From Nocardioides hwasunensis (GTDB taxonomy: Bacteria > Actinomycetota > Actinomycetes > Propionibacteriales > Nocardioidaceae): a DNA stretch of 64,000 nucleotides. This document shows positions 51,139-60,938 of this stretch, piece by piece (positions within the stretch are counted from its first letter, which is position 1; the number at the start of each line of letters is the position of its first letter). The notes beneath the pieces are model-generated. The model was not told the origin of the DNA and did not search any database. It saw only the letters and a list, made by a program, of their open reading frames with translations. The stretch lies in assembly GCF_014779665.1 (NCBI RefSeq), contig NZ_JACXYY010000003.1:248001-312000 (forward strand), read 5' to 3'. The position numbers and the translations under genes were made by a program.

Positions 51139-52797
51139 ATGCCCGACCAGCCCGACCTGCCCGATGCCCGCACCGCGACGAACCAGGCACCGGCGCTGGT
51201 CGGGCACAACGTGGTCACGTCCGACCACGCCCTCACCGAGGCGCTCGTCCGCCACGGCTCGCCCGACCTCGTCGACGACCTCAGCGCCCTCGGCGCGGAG
51301 GCCGGATCCGCCGAGGCCCGCGAGCACGGCATGCTCGCCAACCGCCACCGCCCCGAGCTGACGACGTACGACCGCTTCGGCAGCCGGATCGACGAGGTCG
51401 AGTTCCACCCGTCCTGGCACTGGCTGATGGACCGCGCGGTCGGCCACGGACTGCAGGCGGCACCGTGGGAACGCCAGGAGGCGGGCGACGAGCACGCCCA
51501 CCTGCGCCGGGCAGCCGGCTTCCTCGCCTGGTCCCAGACCGAGCCCGGTCACGGCTGCCCGATCTCGATGACCTACGCCGCGGTGCCGGCGCTCCGGGCC
51601 GACGAGGCGATCGCGAGGGAGTGGGTCCCGCTGCTCGCCGCCCGCTCCTACGACCCGGGCGTGCGCGGGCGGACGACCAAGAGCGGGGCTCTGGCCGGCA
51701 TGGGCATGACCGAGAAGCAGGGCGGCTCCGACGTGCGCGCCAACCGGACGCGCGCGGTGCCCACCGGCGACGACCGCTGGTATGCCCTGCACGGGCACAA
51801 GTGGTTCACCTCCGCGCCGATGAACGACGTCTTCCTCGTCCTGGCCCAGGCAGCCGGAGGACTCACCTGCTTCGTGGTGCCGCGCATGCTCGACGACGGC
51901 ACCCGCAACCGCATCGACGTGGTGCGGCTCAAGGACAAGCTCGGCAACCGGTCCAACGCCTCGAGCGAGCTCGAGCTCGACGGCACCCTCGCCCAGCGTC
52001 TCGGCGACGAGGGTCGGGGCGTGCGGACGATCATCGAGATGGTCGCTGCGACCCGCCTGGACTGCGTGCTCGGCTCGGCGGCCCTGATGCGGCATGCGCT
52101 CGCCGAGGCGTCCTGGCACGTGTCGCACCGCTCGGCCTTCGGTGGACCGCTCGGCGACAAGCCGCTCATGCAGAACGTCGTGGCCGACCTCGCCGTGGAG
52201 TCCGAGGCGGCGACCGCCCTCGCGATGCGCCTGGCCGCGGCCGTCGACCGCCCGGACGACCCGCACGAGGCGGCGCTGCGGCGCATCGCGCTCCCGCTGG
52301 CGAAGTTCTGGGTGTGCAAGCGAACCCCCGCCATGGTGGCCGAGGCGCTGGAGTGCCTGGGCGGCAACGGCTACGTCGAGGACTCCGGGCTGCCGCTGAT
52401 GTTCCGCGAGTCGCCGTTGAACTCCATCTGGGAGGGCTCGGGCAACATCAACGCGCTCGACGTGCTCCGTGCGCTGGGCCGCGAGCCCGAGGTGTTGCAG
52501 GCATGGATCACCGAGGTCGGCGCCGCGCGCGGCGGTGACGCGAGGCTCGACCGGGCCGTCGACGACACGCTGGCACTGCTCGGCGACACCGGAGGGCTGG
52601 AGTCGGGGGCGCGGCGCCTCGCCGGGCAGATGGCCGCGTGCCTCCAGGGCTCCCTGCTCGTCCGCTTCGCGCCCGCCGAGGTCGCGGACGCCTTCTGCGG
52701 CAGCCGGCTCGGGACGTCGTACGGCGGCACGTTCGGCATGCTCACCAGCGGGTCGCTCCGCGAGGTCGTCGACCGCGCCACGCCCGTGATCGACTGA
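51139..52797 (+). CDS. AidB-like acyl-CoA dehydrogenase
   Basis: 552 residues. Long-form acyl-CoA dehydrogenase fold: LAWSQTEPGHGCPISMTYAA, the FAD-contact loop MGMTEKQGGSDVRANRTRA, GHKWFTSAPMNDVFLVLAQA, and RESPLNSIWEGSGNINALDV, in which SIWEGSGN is diagnostic of AidB/DszC-like members. The length is close to that of E. coli AidB (about 540). AidB proteins bind DNA and are linked to alkylation defence; a catabolic role is the alternative. No ada or alkA gene is nearby. Confidence 0.88.
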   Translation: MPDQPDLPDARTATNQAPALVGHNVVTSDHALTEALVRHGSPDLVDDLSALGAEAGSAEAREHGMLANRHRPELTTYDRFGSRIDEVEFHPSWHWLMDRAVGHGLQAAPWERQEAGDEHAHLRRAAGFLAWSQTEPGHGCPISMTYAAVPALRADEAIAREWVPLLAARSYDPGVRGRTTKSGALAGMGMTEKQGGSDVRANRTRAVPTGDDRWYALHGHKWFTSAPMNDVFLVLAQAAGGLTCFVVPRMLDDGTRNRIDVVRLKDKLGNRSNASSELELDGTLAQRLGDEGRGVRTIIEMVAATRLDCVLGSAALMRHALAEASWHVSHRSAFGGPLGDKPLMQNVVADLAVESEAATALAMRLAAAVDRPDDPHEAALRRIALPLAKFWVCKRTPAMVAEALECLGGNGYVEDSGLPLMFRESPLNSIWEGSGNINALDVLRALGREPEVLQAWITEVGAARGGDARLDRAVDDTLALLGDTGGLESGARRLAGQMAACLQGSLLVRFAPAEVADAFCGSRLGTSYGGTFGMLTSGSLREVVDRATPVID

Positions 52798-52802
52798 CTC
52801 CC

Positions 52803-52820
52803 ATGGCCCGAACGGGCCAT
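52803..52820 (+). terminator. Short hairpin after the acyl-CoA dehydrogenase gene
   Basis: ATGGCCC/GGGCCAT around a GAAC loop, 5 bp after the stop codon. It is short but fully paired, with no T-tract. Confidence 0.4.
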
Positions 52821-52913
52821 CTGCGCCGCCGTTCGGTCAGTGTCTCGCCATGACCCGGGTGGACCAGGACCGGTCGGGTTACCGTCGAGGCCGGTCCACC
52901 ACGGGGAGTCACC

Positions 52914-53225
52914 TTGTCCAGCAGAACCAGCACCCTGTTCACCGTCGGCACGCTGCTGCGCCACGCCCAGGACGCGAGCGCACCCGTGCGCGTGCTCGTC
53001 TCCGGCACCTGGCTCGACGGCGTGATCGTCGGCGCCGACGGCCTCGGGGTCGTGCTCGACGACGGCGGTGGTCAGCAGGTGCTGGTCCGACTCGACTCGA
53101 TCCTCGCGGTCAGCTTCTCCCGCACCGACATCGACGGTGCGTCCGACGCACCTGCCGAGCCCGGGGCCCGCGCCCACGGACAGGGCGAGCGACCGCCCAT
53201 CGAGGCCGGACCCGTCACCCGCTGA
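52914..53225 (+). CDS. Small protein with an Sm/Hfq-like core
   Basis: 103 residues from a TTG start; GGGGAG lies 5 nt upstream and no ATG or GTG offers a better start. Residues about 13-68 follow the Hfq pattern: a short N-terminal helix (LLRHAQDA), an Sm1-like stretch PVRVLVSGTWLDGVIVGADG (24-43) with Gly31, Leu34, Gly36, Ile38 and Asp42 at positions equivalent to Hfq, then GVVLDDGGGQQVLVRLDSI (45-63), where Gln54 aligns with Hfq Gln52. The Hfq KH pair in Sm2 is replaced (VRLDSI). An acidic, Pro/Gly-rich tail follows. An RNA-binding Sm-type ring is an inference from this hand alignment; no published family name was recognised. It is convergent with pgm. Confidence 0.6.
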   Translation: MSSRTSTLFTVGTLLRHAQDASAPVRVLVSGTWLDGVIVGADGLGVVLDDGGGQQVLVRLDSILAVSFSRTDIDGASDAPAEPGARAHGQGERPPIEAGPVTR

Positions 53226-53245
53226 GCGTCCGCCCGGAGCCGGCG

Positions 53246-54898
<1,653 letters not shown>

Positions 54899-54942
54899 CT
54901 TGGTGGGTCCGGCACCCCGAGTCGAGAAAGTCCGGCCCCGGC

Positions 54943-54969
54943 TGTCGAATCGGGCAGGATCGAACCGTC
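54943..54969 (+). promoter_or_regulatory. Putative ECF42-type promoter of the DGPF operon
   Basis: TGTCGA (54943-54948) and CGTC (54966-54969), spaced by 17 bp, match the ECF42 promoter pattern as I recall it (TGTCGA, then CG[A/T]C). It lies about 55 nt before the first DGPF gene of an operon that ends with the sigma factor itself, so autoregulation is likely. Confidence 0.55.
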
Positions 54970-55023
54970 ACAGGGGTGAGGCCGCCGCCCGGCGGCCCCC
55001 GACACCGAAGGAGCGCACACCCG

Positions 55024-55374
55024 ATGAGCCGCTACCTGATCCTCCTGCCGGCCCCCGAGGCCGAGTGGGCCCAGCTCCCGCCCGAGGAGCACGAGAAGGG
55101 CATGGCCTCCCACCAGCAGTTCCACCGAGACCTCGCCGAGGGTGGGCACACCCTGGTGGCGGTCAGCCCGCTGGAGCCCTCTGCCGAGGCCACCTCCATG
55201 CGCCCCGACGGCGAGGGCGGCGCGCTCGTCACGGAGGGACCGTTCAGCGAGACCGCCGAGCAGGTGGTCGGGTTCTACCTCGTCGAGTCCGGCGACGAGG
55301 CCGACCTCCGGGCCGCGTGCACGAGGTTCGCGAGCCGCGGTGAGCACATCGAGCTCCGGCGACTGGCCGGGTGA
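55024..55374 (+). CDS. DGPF/YCII-domain protein 1
   Basis: 116 residues; GAAGGAG lies about 10 nt upstream. YCII-like fold: MSRYLILLPAPEAEW at the start, a helix (EHEKGMASHQQFHRDLAEGG) and the family motif VTEGPFSETAEQVVGFYLVE (the usual DGPF reads EGPF). DGPF proteins are small cytoplasmic ferredoxin-like proteins of unknown biochemistry that are encoded with ECF42 sigma factors. First of three tandem paralogues. Confidence 0.85.
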   Translation: MSRYLILLPAPEAEWAQLPPEEHEKGMASHQQFHRDLAEGGHTLVAVSPLEPSAEATSMRPDGEGGALVTEGPFSETAEQVVGFYLVESGDEADLRAACTRFASRGEHIELRRLAG

Positions 55375-55385
55375 GGAGAAGCGAC

Positions 55386-55742
55386 ATGACCGACTACATC
55401 GTCCTGCTGTTCGGCGACACCGAGGCGTGGTGGGACTCGCCCGAGGAGGGGAAGAAGGCGACCTACGACGTCCACGGGCGGTTCACGGCGGAGCTGGTGA
55501 GGCGCGGCCACACGATCGTCGGCGGCGCCGAGCTGCCGCGGGCCTCGGAGGCGAAGAGCCTCGCGCCCCACGCCGACGTCGTCACCGACGGCCCGTGGGC
55601 CGAGACCACCGAGCAGCTCGGCGGCTACTACGAGGTCAGCACCGACGACCTCGACGACCTGATGGACGTGTGCCGGATCCTCTCCGACACCGGGGACGCC
55701 GTCGAGGTGCGCCGCAAGCTGACCGGCGAGGTGGCGTCGTGA
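55386..55742 (+). CDS. DGPF/YCII-domain protein 2
   Basis: 118 residues; GAGGAG lies about 7 nt before the ATG. It starts MTDYIVLLFGDTEAWWDSPE and holds VVTDGPWAETTEQLGGYYEV (DGPW for DGPF). It shares the fold with its two neighbours but is clearly diverged, so the triplication is old and not a recent tandem copy. Confidence 0.85.
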   Translation: MTDYIVLLFGDTEAWWDSPEEGKKATYDVHGRFTAELVRRGHTIVGGAELPRASEAKSLAPHADVVTDGPWAETTEQLGGYYEVSTDDLDDLMDVCRILSDTGDAVEVRRKLTGEVAS

Positions 55743-56092
55743 AGTACCTGGTGCTGCTCATCGGCGACGGTGAGCTCAAGGCGTGGACGGACCACTCGCC
55801 CGAGGAGCAGGCGGAGGTGATGGGGCAGTTCGAGGCCTTCGACGCCGCCTGCCGGGAGCGCGACGGCGTCGAGATCCTCGCCGGCGAGGCGTTGAGCGGC
55901 CCCAGCCACGCCACGACCGTCCGCACCCGTGGAGGGCAGGTCGCCGTCACCGAGGGCCCCTACGCCGAGGTCGTCGAGGGCATGGGCGGGTTCTACCTGC
56001 TCGAGGTGCCGGACCTCGACGTGCTGCTGGAGCTGCTCCGGATCCTGCCGGCCTACGACATGCAGCTCACCCCGGCAGTCGACCCCTACTGA
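55739..56092 (+). CDS. DGPF/YCII-domain protein 3
   Basis: 117 residues from a GTG that overlaps the stop of copy 2 (GTGA), so it is translationally coupled. Starts with KYLVLLIGDGELKAW, includes VAVTEGPYAEVVEGMGGFYL (EGPY for DGPF) and ends in a segment LELLRILPAYDMQLTPAV that would contact the next strand. It is followed 2 bp later by the sigma-factor gene. Confidence 0.85.
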   Translation: MKYLVLLIGDGELKAWTDHSPEEQAEVMGQFEAFDAACRERDGVEILAGEALSGPSHATTVRTRGGQVAVTEGPYAEVVEGMGGFYLLEVPDLDVLLELLRILPAYDMQLTPAVDPY

Positions 56093-56094
56093 CC

Positions 56095-57321
56095 GTGACC
56101 GAGCTCGAGCTGGTCGTGCGCCAGGAGTGGGGCCGACTGGTGGCCCTGCTCCTGGCGCAGTTCCGAAGACTCGACCTCGTCGAGGACGCCCTCGGCGACG
56201 CGGTCGAGGCCGCCAGCCGGACGTGGCCCGAGGACGGCGTCCCCGACAACCCGGCGGGGTGGCTGATGACCACCGCCCGACGCCGGGTGCTCGACCGGCT
56301 CCGCACCGAGGACGTGGCTCGTCGCAAGCAGGCCCTGCTGCTCACCGATGCCGAGCGCCACCAGGAAGGAGCCCGCACCATGGCCGACAGCGGCGCCCTG
56401 GTCGAGGACGACGTGCTGCGGCTCGTGCTCATGTGCGCCCACCCGGCGCTGGCGCCCGAGTCGGCCAGCGCGCTCAGCCTGCGGCTGGTGCTCGGCGTCC
56501 CGACCGCCGACATCGCCCGGCTGTTCCTGGTGCCCGAGCCGACCATGGCCGCCCGGATCACCCGCGCCAAGAAGCGCATCGTCGGCGCCGGCATCCCCTT
56601 CGCCGTGCCCGACGCCTCCGTGCTGCCCGACCGGCTCGACCTCGTCGCCCGGACGGCGTACCTCGCCTTCACCGCCGGCTACGCCCCCGGCACCGGACCC
56701 GACCTGCTGCGCGCCGACCTCTCCGGCGAGGCGATCAGGCTCGTCCGGGTCGTGCTCGGCCTGCGCCCGGCCGAGCCCGCGCTGGTCGCCCTGCTCGCGC
56801 TGATGCTGCTCCAGCACTCGCGCCGCGACGCCCGCACCCACGACGGACGTCTCGTCCTGCTGGCCGACCAGGACCGCACCCGCTGGCACCACGACGACAT
56901 CGCCGAGGCGACGCGTCTGCTCGCCTCCCCGGTGCTCGCCGGTCCGCTGACCCGGCCGGCAGCGTCGTACGTCCTCCAGGCGCGGATCGCCGTCGAGCAC
57001 GCCACCGCGCCGACGCCCGACGCGACCCGGTGGGACCGCATCGTGGAGTGCTACGACCTGCTGCTGCAGGTCGAGCCGTCGCCATCGGCCCGGCTCGCGC
57101 GGGCCGTCGCGGTCGCCGAGGACCGCGGCGCCGCGGCTGGGCTCGACGCCCTCGAAGGACTCGAGATCCCCGACAGCCACCGCCCCGCCGCGGTCCGTGC
57201 CGAGCTGCTCACCCGCGCCGGCGACGTCGACGCCGCACGGGCGGCGTACGACCAGGCGATCGCGGCATGCCGCAACGACGTCGAGCGAGCCTTCCTGGAG
57301 ACCCAGCGCGAGAGGCTCTAG
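56095..57321 (+). CDS. ECF42-type RNA polymerase sigma factor with long C-terminal domain
   Basis: 408 residues from GTG. Region 2 (about 1-75: [35 protein letters not shown]) and region 4 (about 105-165: [40 protein letters not shown]) are followed by a helical, TPR-like extension of about 240 residues ([37 protein letters not shown]). This layout and the DGPF genes directly upstream define ECF42; the C-terminal extension is reported to be required for activity. No anti-sigma factor is adjacent, as usual for this group. It shares the last bases (CTAG) with glgC. Confidence 0.88.
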   Translation: MTELELVVRQEWGRLVALLLAQFRRLDLVEDALGDAVEAASRTWPEDGVPDNPAGWLMTTARRRVLDRLRTEDVARRKQALLLTDAERHQEGARTMADSGALVEDDVLRLVLMCAHPALAPESASALSLRLVLGVPTADIARLFLVPEPTMAARITRAKKRIVGAGIPFAVPDASVLPDRLDLVARTAYLAFTAGYAPGTGPDLLRADLSGEAIRLVRVVLGLRPAEPALVALLALMLLQHSRRDARTHDGRLVLLADQDRTRWHHDDIAEATRLLASPVLAGPLTRPAASYVLQARIAVEHATAPTPDATRWDRIVECYDLLLQVEPSPSARLARAVAVAEDRGAAAGLDALEGLEIPDSHRPAAVRAELLTRAGDVDAARAAYDQAIAACRNDVERAFLETQRERL

Positions 57322-58571
57322 TCCTCCGGCACCGGCTGCTGCTTGGCCAGCACCGTCAGGCCCTCGTCGACCACGAAGCCGCGGGCGCGGTCGGCGTCGT
57401 GGTCCACGCCGATCTGCACGCCGGGCGGCACCACGACGCCCTTGTCGAGGATGGCGTTGCGCACGACCGCCCCCTCACCGATCCGGACGCCATCCATCAG
57501 CACCGAGTCGGACACCTCGGCGCCGTCCTTGACCCACACGGCCGGGGACAGCACGGAGTGGTTGACCGTGCCGCCGCTGACCACGGTGCCGGGCGAGAGG
57601 ATCGAGTTGAACGTCGAGCCGGGGGCGCCGTTGGCACCCTCGACGAGCTTGGCCGGCGGGTGCGGGCCGTAGCTGGTGTAGATCGGCCAGGCGGTGTTGT
57701 AGAGGTTGAAGACCGGCAGCGGCGACACCAGGTCCATGTGTGCGTCGTAGTAGGAGCGCATGGTTCCCACGTCGCGCCAGTAGCCGCGATCGCGGTCGGT
57801 CGCGCCCGGCACCTCGTTGTCCTTGTAGTCGTAGACCGCCGACTCCGACTTGTCGACGAACCACGGCACGATGTCGCCGCCCATGTCGTGCTTGGAGCCC
57901 TCGATCTCCGCGTCCCGGGTCACCGCGTCGCGGAGCGCATCGGCGGTGAAGACGTAGTTGCCCATGCTGGCGAGCACCTCGTCGGGGGCGTCGGGCAGAC
58001 CGACCGGGTCGGTCGGCTTCTCCAGGAAGGCCCGGATCTTCTGCGGCGCGCCCGGGTCGACGTCGATGACACCGAACTGGTCGGCGAGGCTGATCGGCTG
58101 GCGGATCGCGGCGACCGTGCAGCCTGCTCCGGACTCGACGTGGTCGGCGACCATCTGCGCGAAGTCCATCCGGTAGACGTGGTCTGCGCCCACCACGACG
58201 ACGATGTCCGGCTGCTCGTCGGTGAGCAGGTTGAGCGACTGGTAGATCGCATCGGCGCTGCCGAGGTACCACCGCTTGCCCACGCGCTGCTGGGCCGGCA
58301 CCGGGGTGACGTAGTTGCCGAGCAGGTTCGACATCCGCCACGTGGTGGTGACGTGGCGGTCGAGGCTGTGCGACTTGTACTGGGTCAGCACCACGACCTT
58401 GAGGTAGCCGGAGTTGACGACGTTGGACAGCGCGAAGTCGATGAGGCGGTAGATCCCTCCGAACGGCACCGCGGGTTTGGCCCGGTCCGCGGTGAGCGGC
58501 ATCAGCCTCTTGCCCTCACCGCCTGCCAGGACGACTGCGAGGACCTTCTTGCGCGGGGGCGTGATGGCCAT
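57318..58571 (-). CDS. glgC: Glucose-1-phosphate adenylyltransferase
   Basis: 417 residues; the ATG is 6 nt after TAGTTT. N-terminal nucleotidyltransferase: [53 protein letters not shown] and [15 protein letters not shown]-terminal left-handed beta-helix with [20 protein letters not shown]. It makes ADP-glucose from glucose 1-phosphate and ATP for glucan synthesis, normally under allosteric control by sugar phosphates. It diverges from the glycogen synthase gene. Confidence 0.97.
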   Translation of the reverse strand: MAITPPRKKVLAVVLAGGEGKRLMPLTADRAKPAVPFGGIYRLIDFALSNVVNSGYLKVVVLTQYKSHSLDRHVTTTWRMSNLLGNYVTPVPAQQRVGKRWYLGSADAIYQSLNLLTDEQPDIVVVVGADHVYRMDFAQMVADHVESGAGCTVAAIRQPISLADQFGVIDVDPGAPQKIRAFLEKPTDPVGLPDAPDEVLASMGNYVFTADALRDAVTRDAEIEGSKHDMGGDIVPWFVDKSESAVYDYKDNEVPGATDRDRGYWRDVGTMRSYYDAHMDLVSPLPVFNLYNTAWPIYTSYGPHPPAKLVEGANGAPGSTFNSILSPGTVVSGGTVNHSVLSPAVWVKDGAEVSDSVLMDGVRIGEGAVVRNAILDKGVVVPPGVQIGVDHDADRARGFVVDEGLTVLAKQQPVPED

Positions 58572-58644
58572 GCGATGAAACTAGCCGGTGGACCGGACGC
58601 GGTCGACCATCCTGGGGAGGTGGGGTTGGCGCTAGGTTCGCTGT
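58572..58644. promoter_or_regulatory. Divergent glgC / glycogen synthase promoters
   Basis: Minus-strand TAGTTT (58583-58578) and plus-strand TAGGTT (58633-58638) are each exactly 6 nt from the start codon they serve, so both messages should be leaderless. The 73-bp gap gives a compact control point for the two glucan genes. Confidence 0.6.
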
Positions 58645-59832
58645 ATGCGCATCGACGTCCTCAGCAAGGAGTACCCCCCGGAGGTCTACGGCGGTGCGGG
58701 GGTGCACGTCGCCGAGCTGGTCCGCGCCCTGCGCGTGCTGCCCGACGTCGACGCCCGCGTGCGCTGCTTCGGCGCACCGCGCTCGGAGCCGGGCACGACG
58801 GCGTACGCCGAGCCGGAGTCGCTGTCCGGCGCCAACGCCGCGATCCGCACGCTGGGCGTCGACCTGGCGATGGTCGACGACTGCGCCGGGGCCGACCTCG
58901 TGCACTCCCACACCTGGTACGCCAACATGGCCGGCCACCTCGCCGGGCTGATGCACGGCATCCCCCACGTCGTCAGCGCCCACTCGCTCGAGCCGATGCG
59001 GCCGTGGAAGGCCGAGCAGCTCGGTGGCGGCTACGCCCTGTCGAGCTGGGCCGAGCGGACGGCGTACGAAGGTGCCGCCGGCATCGTCGCCGTCAGCGCC
59101 GCCATGCGCGACGACGTGGTCCGCAGCTATCCGGATGTCGACCCGGCGCGTGTGCACGTGGTGCACAACGGCATCGACACCACCCGGTGGTCGCCCCTCA
59201 GCAACCCCGACCGGGTGCGCGAGCTCGGCGTCGACCCCGATCGGCCGAGCGTCATCTTCGTCGGCCGGATCACCCGCCAGAAGGGTCTGCCGCTGTTCCT
59301 GCGCGCGGCCGCGGCGCTGCCGCCCGAGGTGCAGCTGGTGCTGTGCGCCGGCGCGCCGGACACCCCGGAGATCGAGGCCGAGGTCCGCGGGCTCGTCGAC
59401 GACCTCGCCGCCACCCGCTCCGGCGTGGTGTGGATCGCCGAGATGCTCCCCCGACCCGACGTGGTCGCGCTGCTGACCGCCGCGACGGTCTTCGCCTGCC
59501 CGTCGATCTACGAGCCGCTCGGCATCGTCAACCTCGAGGCGATGGCCTGCGAGACCGCCGTCGTTGCCACCGCCACCGGCGGGATCCCCGAGGTCGTCGT
59601 CGACGGCGAGACCGGCTGGCTGGTGCCGATCGAGCAGGCCACCGACGGCACCGGCACCCCGCTCGACCCCGAGCAGTACGTCGCCGACCTGGGCGCCGCG
59701 CTCACCGACGCGGTCAGCGACCCCGACCGGGCGCGTGCCTACGGCCGGGCCGGCCGCCGGCGCGCCGAGGAGTCCTTCAGCTGGGGTTCGATCGCCGCCC
59801 GCACGCTCGACCTCTACCGCTCGCTGGCGTAG
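58645..59832 (+). CDS. glgA: Actinobacterial glycogen synthase / maltose-1-phosphate synthase (GlgM-like)
   Basis: 395 residues, GT-B fold, GT4 type. MRIDVLSKEYPPEVYGGAGV at the N terminus, LEPMRPWKAEQLGGGYALSS in the acceptor region, VGRITRQKGLPLFLRAA and the retaining motif YEPLGIVNLEAMACETAVVA in the donor domain. Genes like this, divergent from glgC, are usually annotated glgA. The M. tuberculosis homologue Rv1212c was shown to be GlgM, which makes alpha-maltose 1-phosphate from ADP-glucose for the GlgE route. Which product is made here depends on a glgE elsewhere. Confidence 0.93.
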   Translation: MRIDVLSKEYPPEVYGGAGVHVAELVRALRVLPDVDARVRCFGAPRSEPGTTAYAEPESLSGANAAIRTLGVDLAMVDDCAGADLVHSHTWYANMAGHLAGLMHGIPHVVSAHSLEPMRPWKAEQLGGGYALSSWAERTAYEGAAGIVAVSAAMRDDVVRSYPDVDPARVHVVHNGIDTTRWSPLSNPDRVRELGVDPDRPSVIFVGRITRQKGLPLFLRAAAALPPEVQLVLCAGAPDTPEIEAEVRGLVDDLAATRSGVVWIAEMLPRPDVVALLTAATVFACPSIYEPLGIVNLEAMACETAVVATATGGIPEVVVDGETGWLVPIEQATDGTGTPLDPEQYVADLGAALTDAVSDPDRARAYGRAGRRRAEESFSWGSIAARTLDLYRSLA

Positions 59833-59964
59833 ACGCGCGGACGTTGGTCACTCGCGCCACGCCAGGTGAGCGTGGCGGTGGCTGATGGGTGAGGAGATGC
59901 CCGCGCGTCCACGGCCTGTGGATGACGCACGCGCCGATCGCCTCGCATCGACGAGAGTGGGCGC

Positions 59965-60852
59965 GTGGAGGCCGTCACCGCGATCCGGCGCATGGGTGGG
60001 CTGGGCACCCGAGCGGCACTGATCCAGGCCACCTCGCGCGCCGAGGTCGACCGCGCACTGCGCGCCGAGGCGGTCGTGCGGGTGGGGCACGGCAGGTATG
60101 CCCTCGCAGAGGTCGATGCCGCCCCGACGACGGCGCATGCGATGAACGCCGTCCTGTGCCTGACGAGTGCCGCACTCCACCACGAGTGGGAGGTCAAGGC
60201 GCTACCGGAGAAGCCACACGTCCTCGTGCCGCGCAAGCGCAACGTCCCTCGACGTTGGCGTGACGCGGTCGTCCTCCATCGCCGCGACCTCGAGCCGGAC
60301 GAGATCGACGGTCCGGCCACGAGCAGGGAGCTCACCCTGGTCCAGTGCCTGCGACTGCTGCCCTACGACGAGGCACTCGTGATCGCGGACTCCGCTCTGC
60401 GAGCGGGTGAGGTTGCGACACTCCGGCGAGCCGCGATGCTGGTGCGCGGTCGCGGACAGACGAAGGCTCGTGAGGTCGCACAACGCGCCAGTGCAGAGTC
60501 GGCCAACGCCTTCGAGTCGGTCACCCGCGCCATCTGCCACTCGGTGCCGGGTCTCGACGTCGAACCCCAGGTGGTGATATCGACACCGCACTGCTGGGCC
60601 AGACCCGACCTGGTGGACCGGGACAGGCGAATCGTCGTCGAGTGCGAGTCCTACGAGTGGCACGGCAACCGTGCGGGTTTCCGCAAGGACGTCCGCCGCT
60701 ACACACTGCTGACCTCCGAGGGATGGACCGTCCTCCGGTTCACGTGGGAGGACGTGATGTTCCGAGCCGACTGGGTGCGCGAGGTGCTCATCCGAACGCT
60801 CGCAGGAGACACGCAGACATTGGTCGGACGGTTGGACGCGCGCGCCGCTTAG
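59965..60852 (+). CDS. DUF559-type protein: AbiEi-like N terminus and VSR-like nuclease domain
   Basis: 295 residues from GTG, 6 nt after GAGAGT. An N-terminal winged-helix-like segment (IRRMGGLGTRAALIQATSRA, LRAEAVVRVGHGRYALAEVD) resembles the AbiEi antitoxin domain. The C-terminal third has a PD-(D/E)xK-like layout: ARPDLVDRDRRIVVECESYE and then RKDVRRYTLLTSEGWTVLRF, as in DUF559/VSR relatives. Stand-alone copies are common in Nocardioides-type genomes as I recall. No AbiEii toxin gene is adjacent. The 132 bp before it contain no other gene. Confidence 0.7.
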   Translation: MEAVTAIRRMGGLGTRAALIQATSRAEVDRALRAEAVVRVGHGRYALAEVDAAPTTAHAMNAVLCLTSAALHHEWEVKALPEKPHVLVPRKRNVPRRWRDAVVLHRRDLEPDEIDGPATSRELTLVQCLRLLPYDEALVIADSALRAGEVATLRRAAMLVRGRGQTKAREVAQRASAESANAFESVTRAICHSVPGLDVEPQVVISTPHCWARPDLVDRDRRIVVECESYEWHGNRAGFRKDVRRYTLLTSEGWTVLRFTWEDVMFRADWVREVLIRTLAGDTQTLVGRLDARAA

Positions 60853-60899
60853 CGCGATCGGCGTACGCCACCAAGGTCCGCGTGTCGACGCAGCAGCAC

Positions 60900-60923
60900 G
60901 CCCCGGGACCGAGGTCCCGGGGC
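60900..60923. terminator. Bidirectional hairpin between DUF559 gene and dctA
   Basis: Perfect 10-bp arms GCCCCGGGAC and GTCCCGGGGC with a CGAG loop, in the 86-bp gap between convergent genes. Confidence 0.75.
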
Positions 60924-60938
60924 GCAGCTGGTGCCGTG

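Noticed and set aside
59965..60852. AbiE toxin-antitoxin pair
   Set aside because: Only the AbiEi-like segment is found; no nucleotidyltransferase toxin gene lies next to it.
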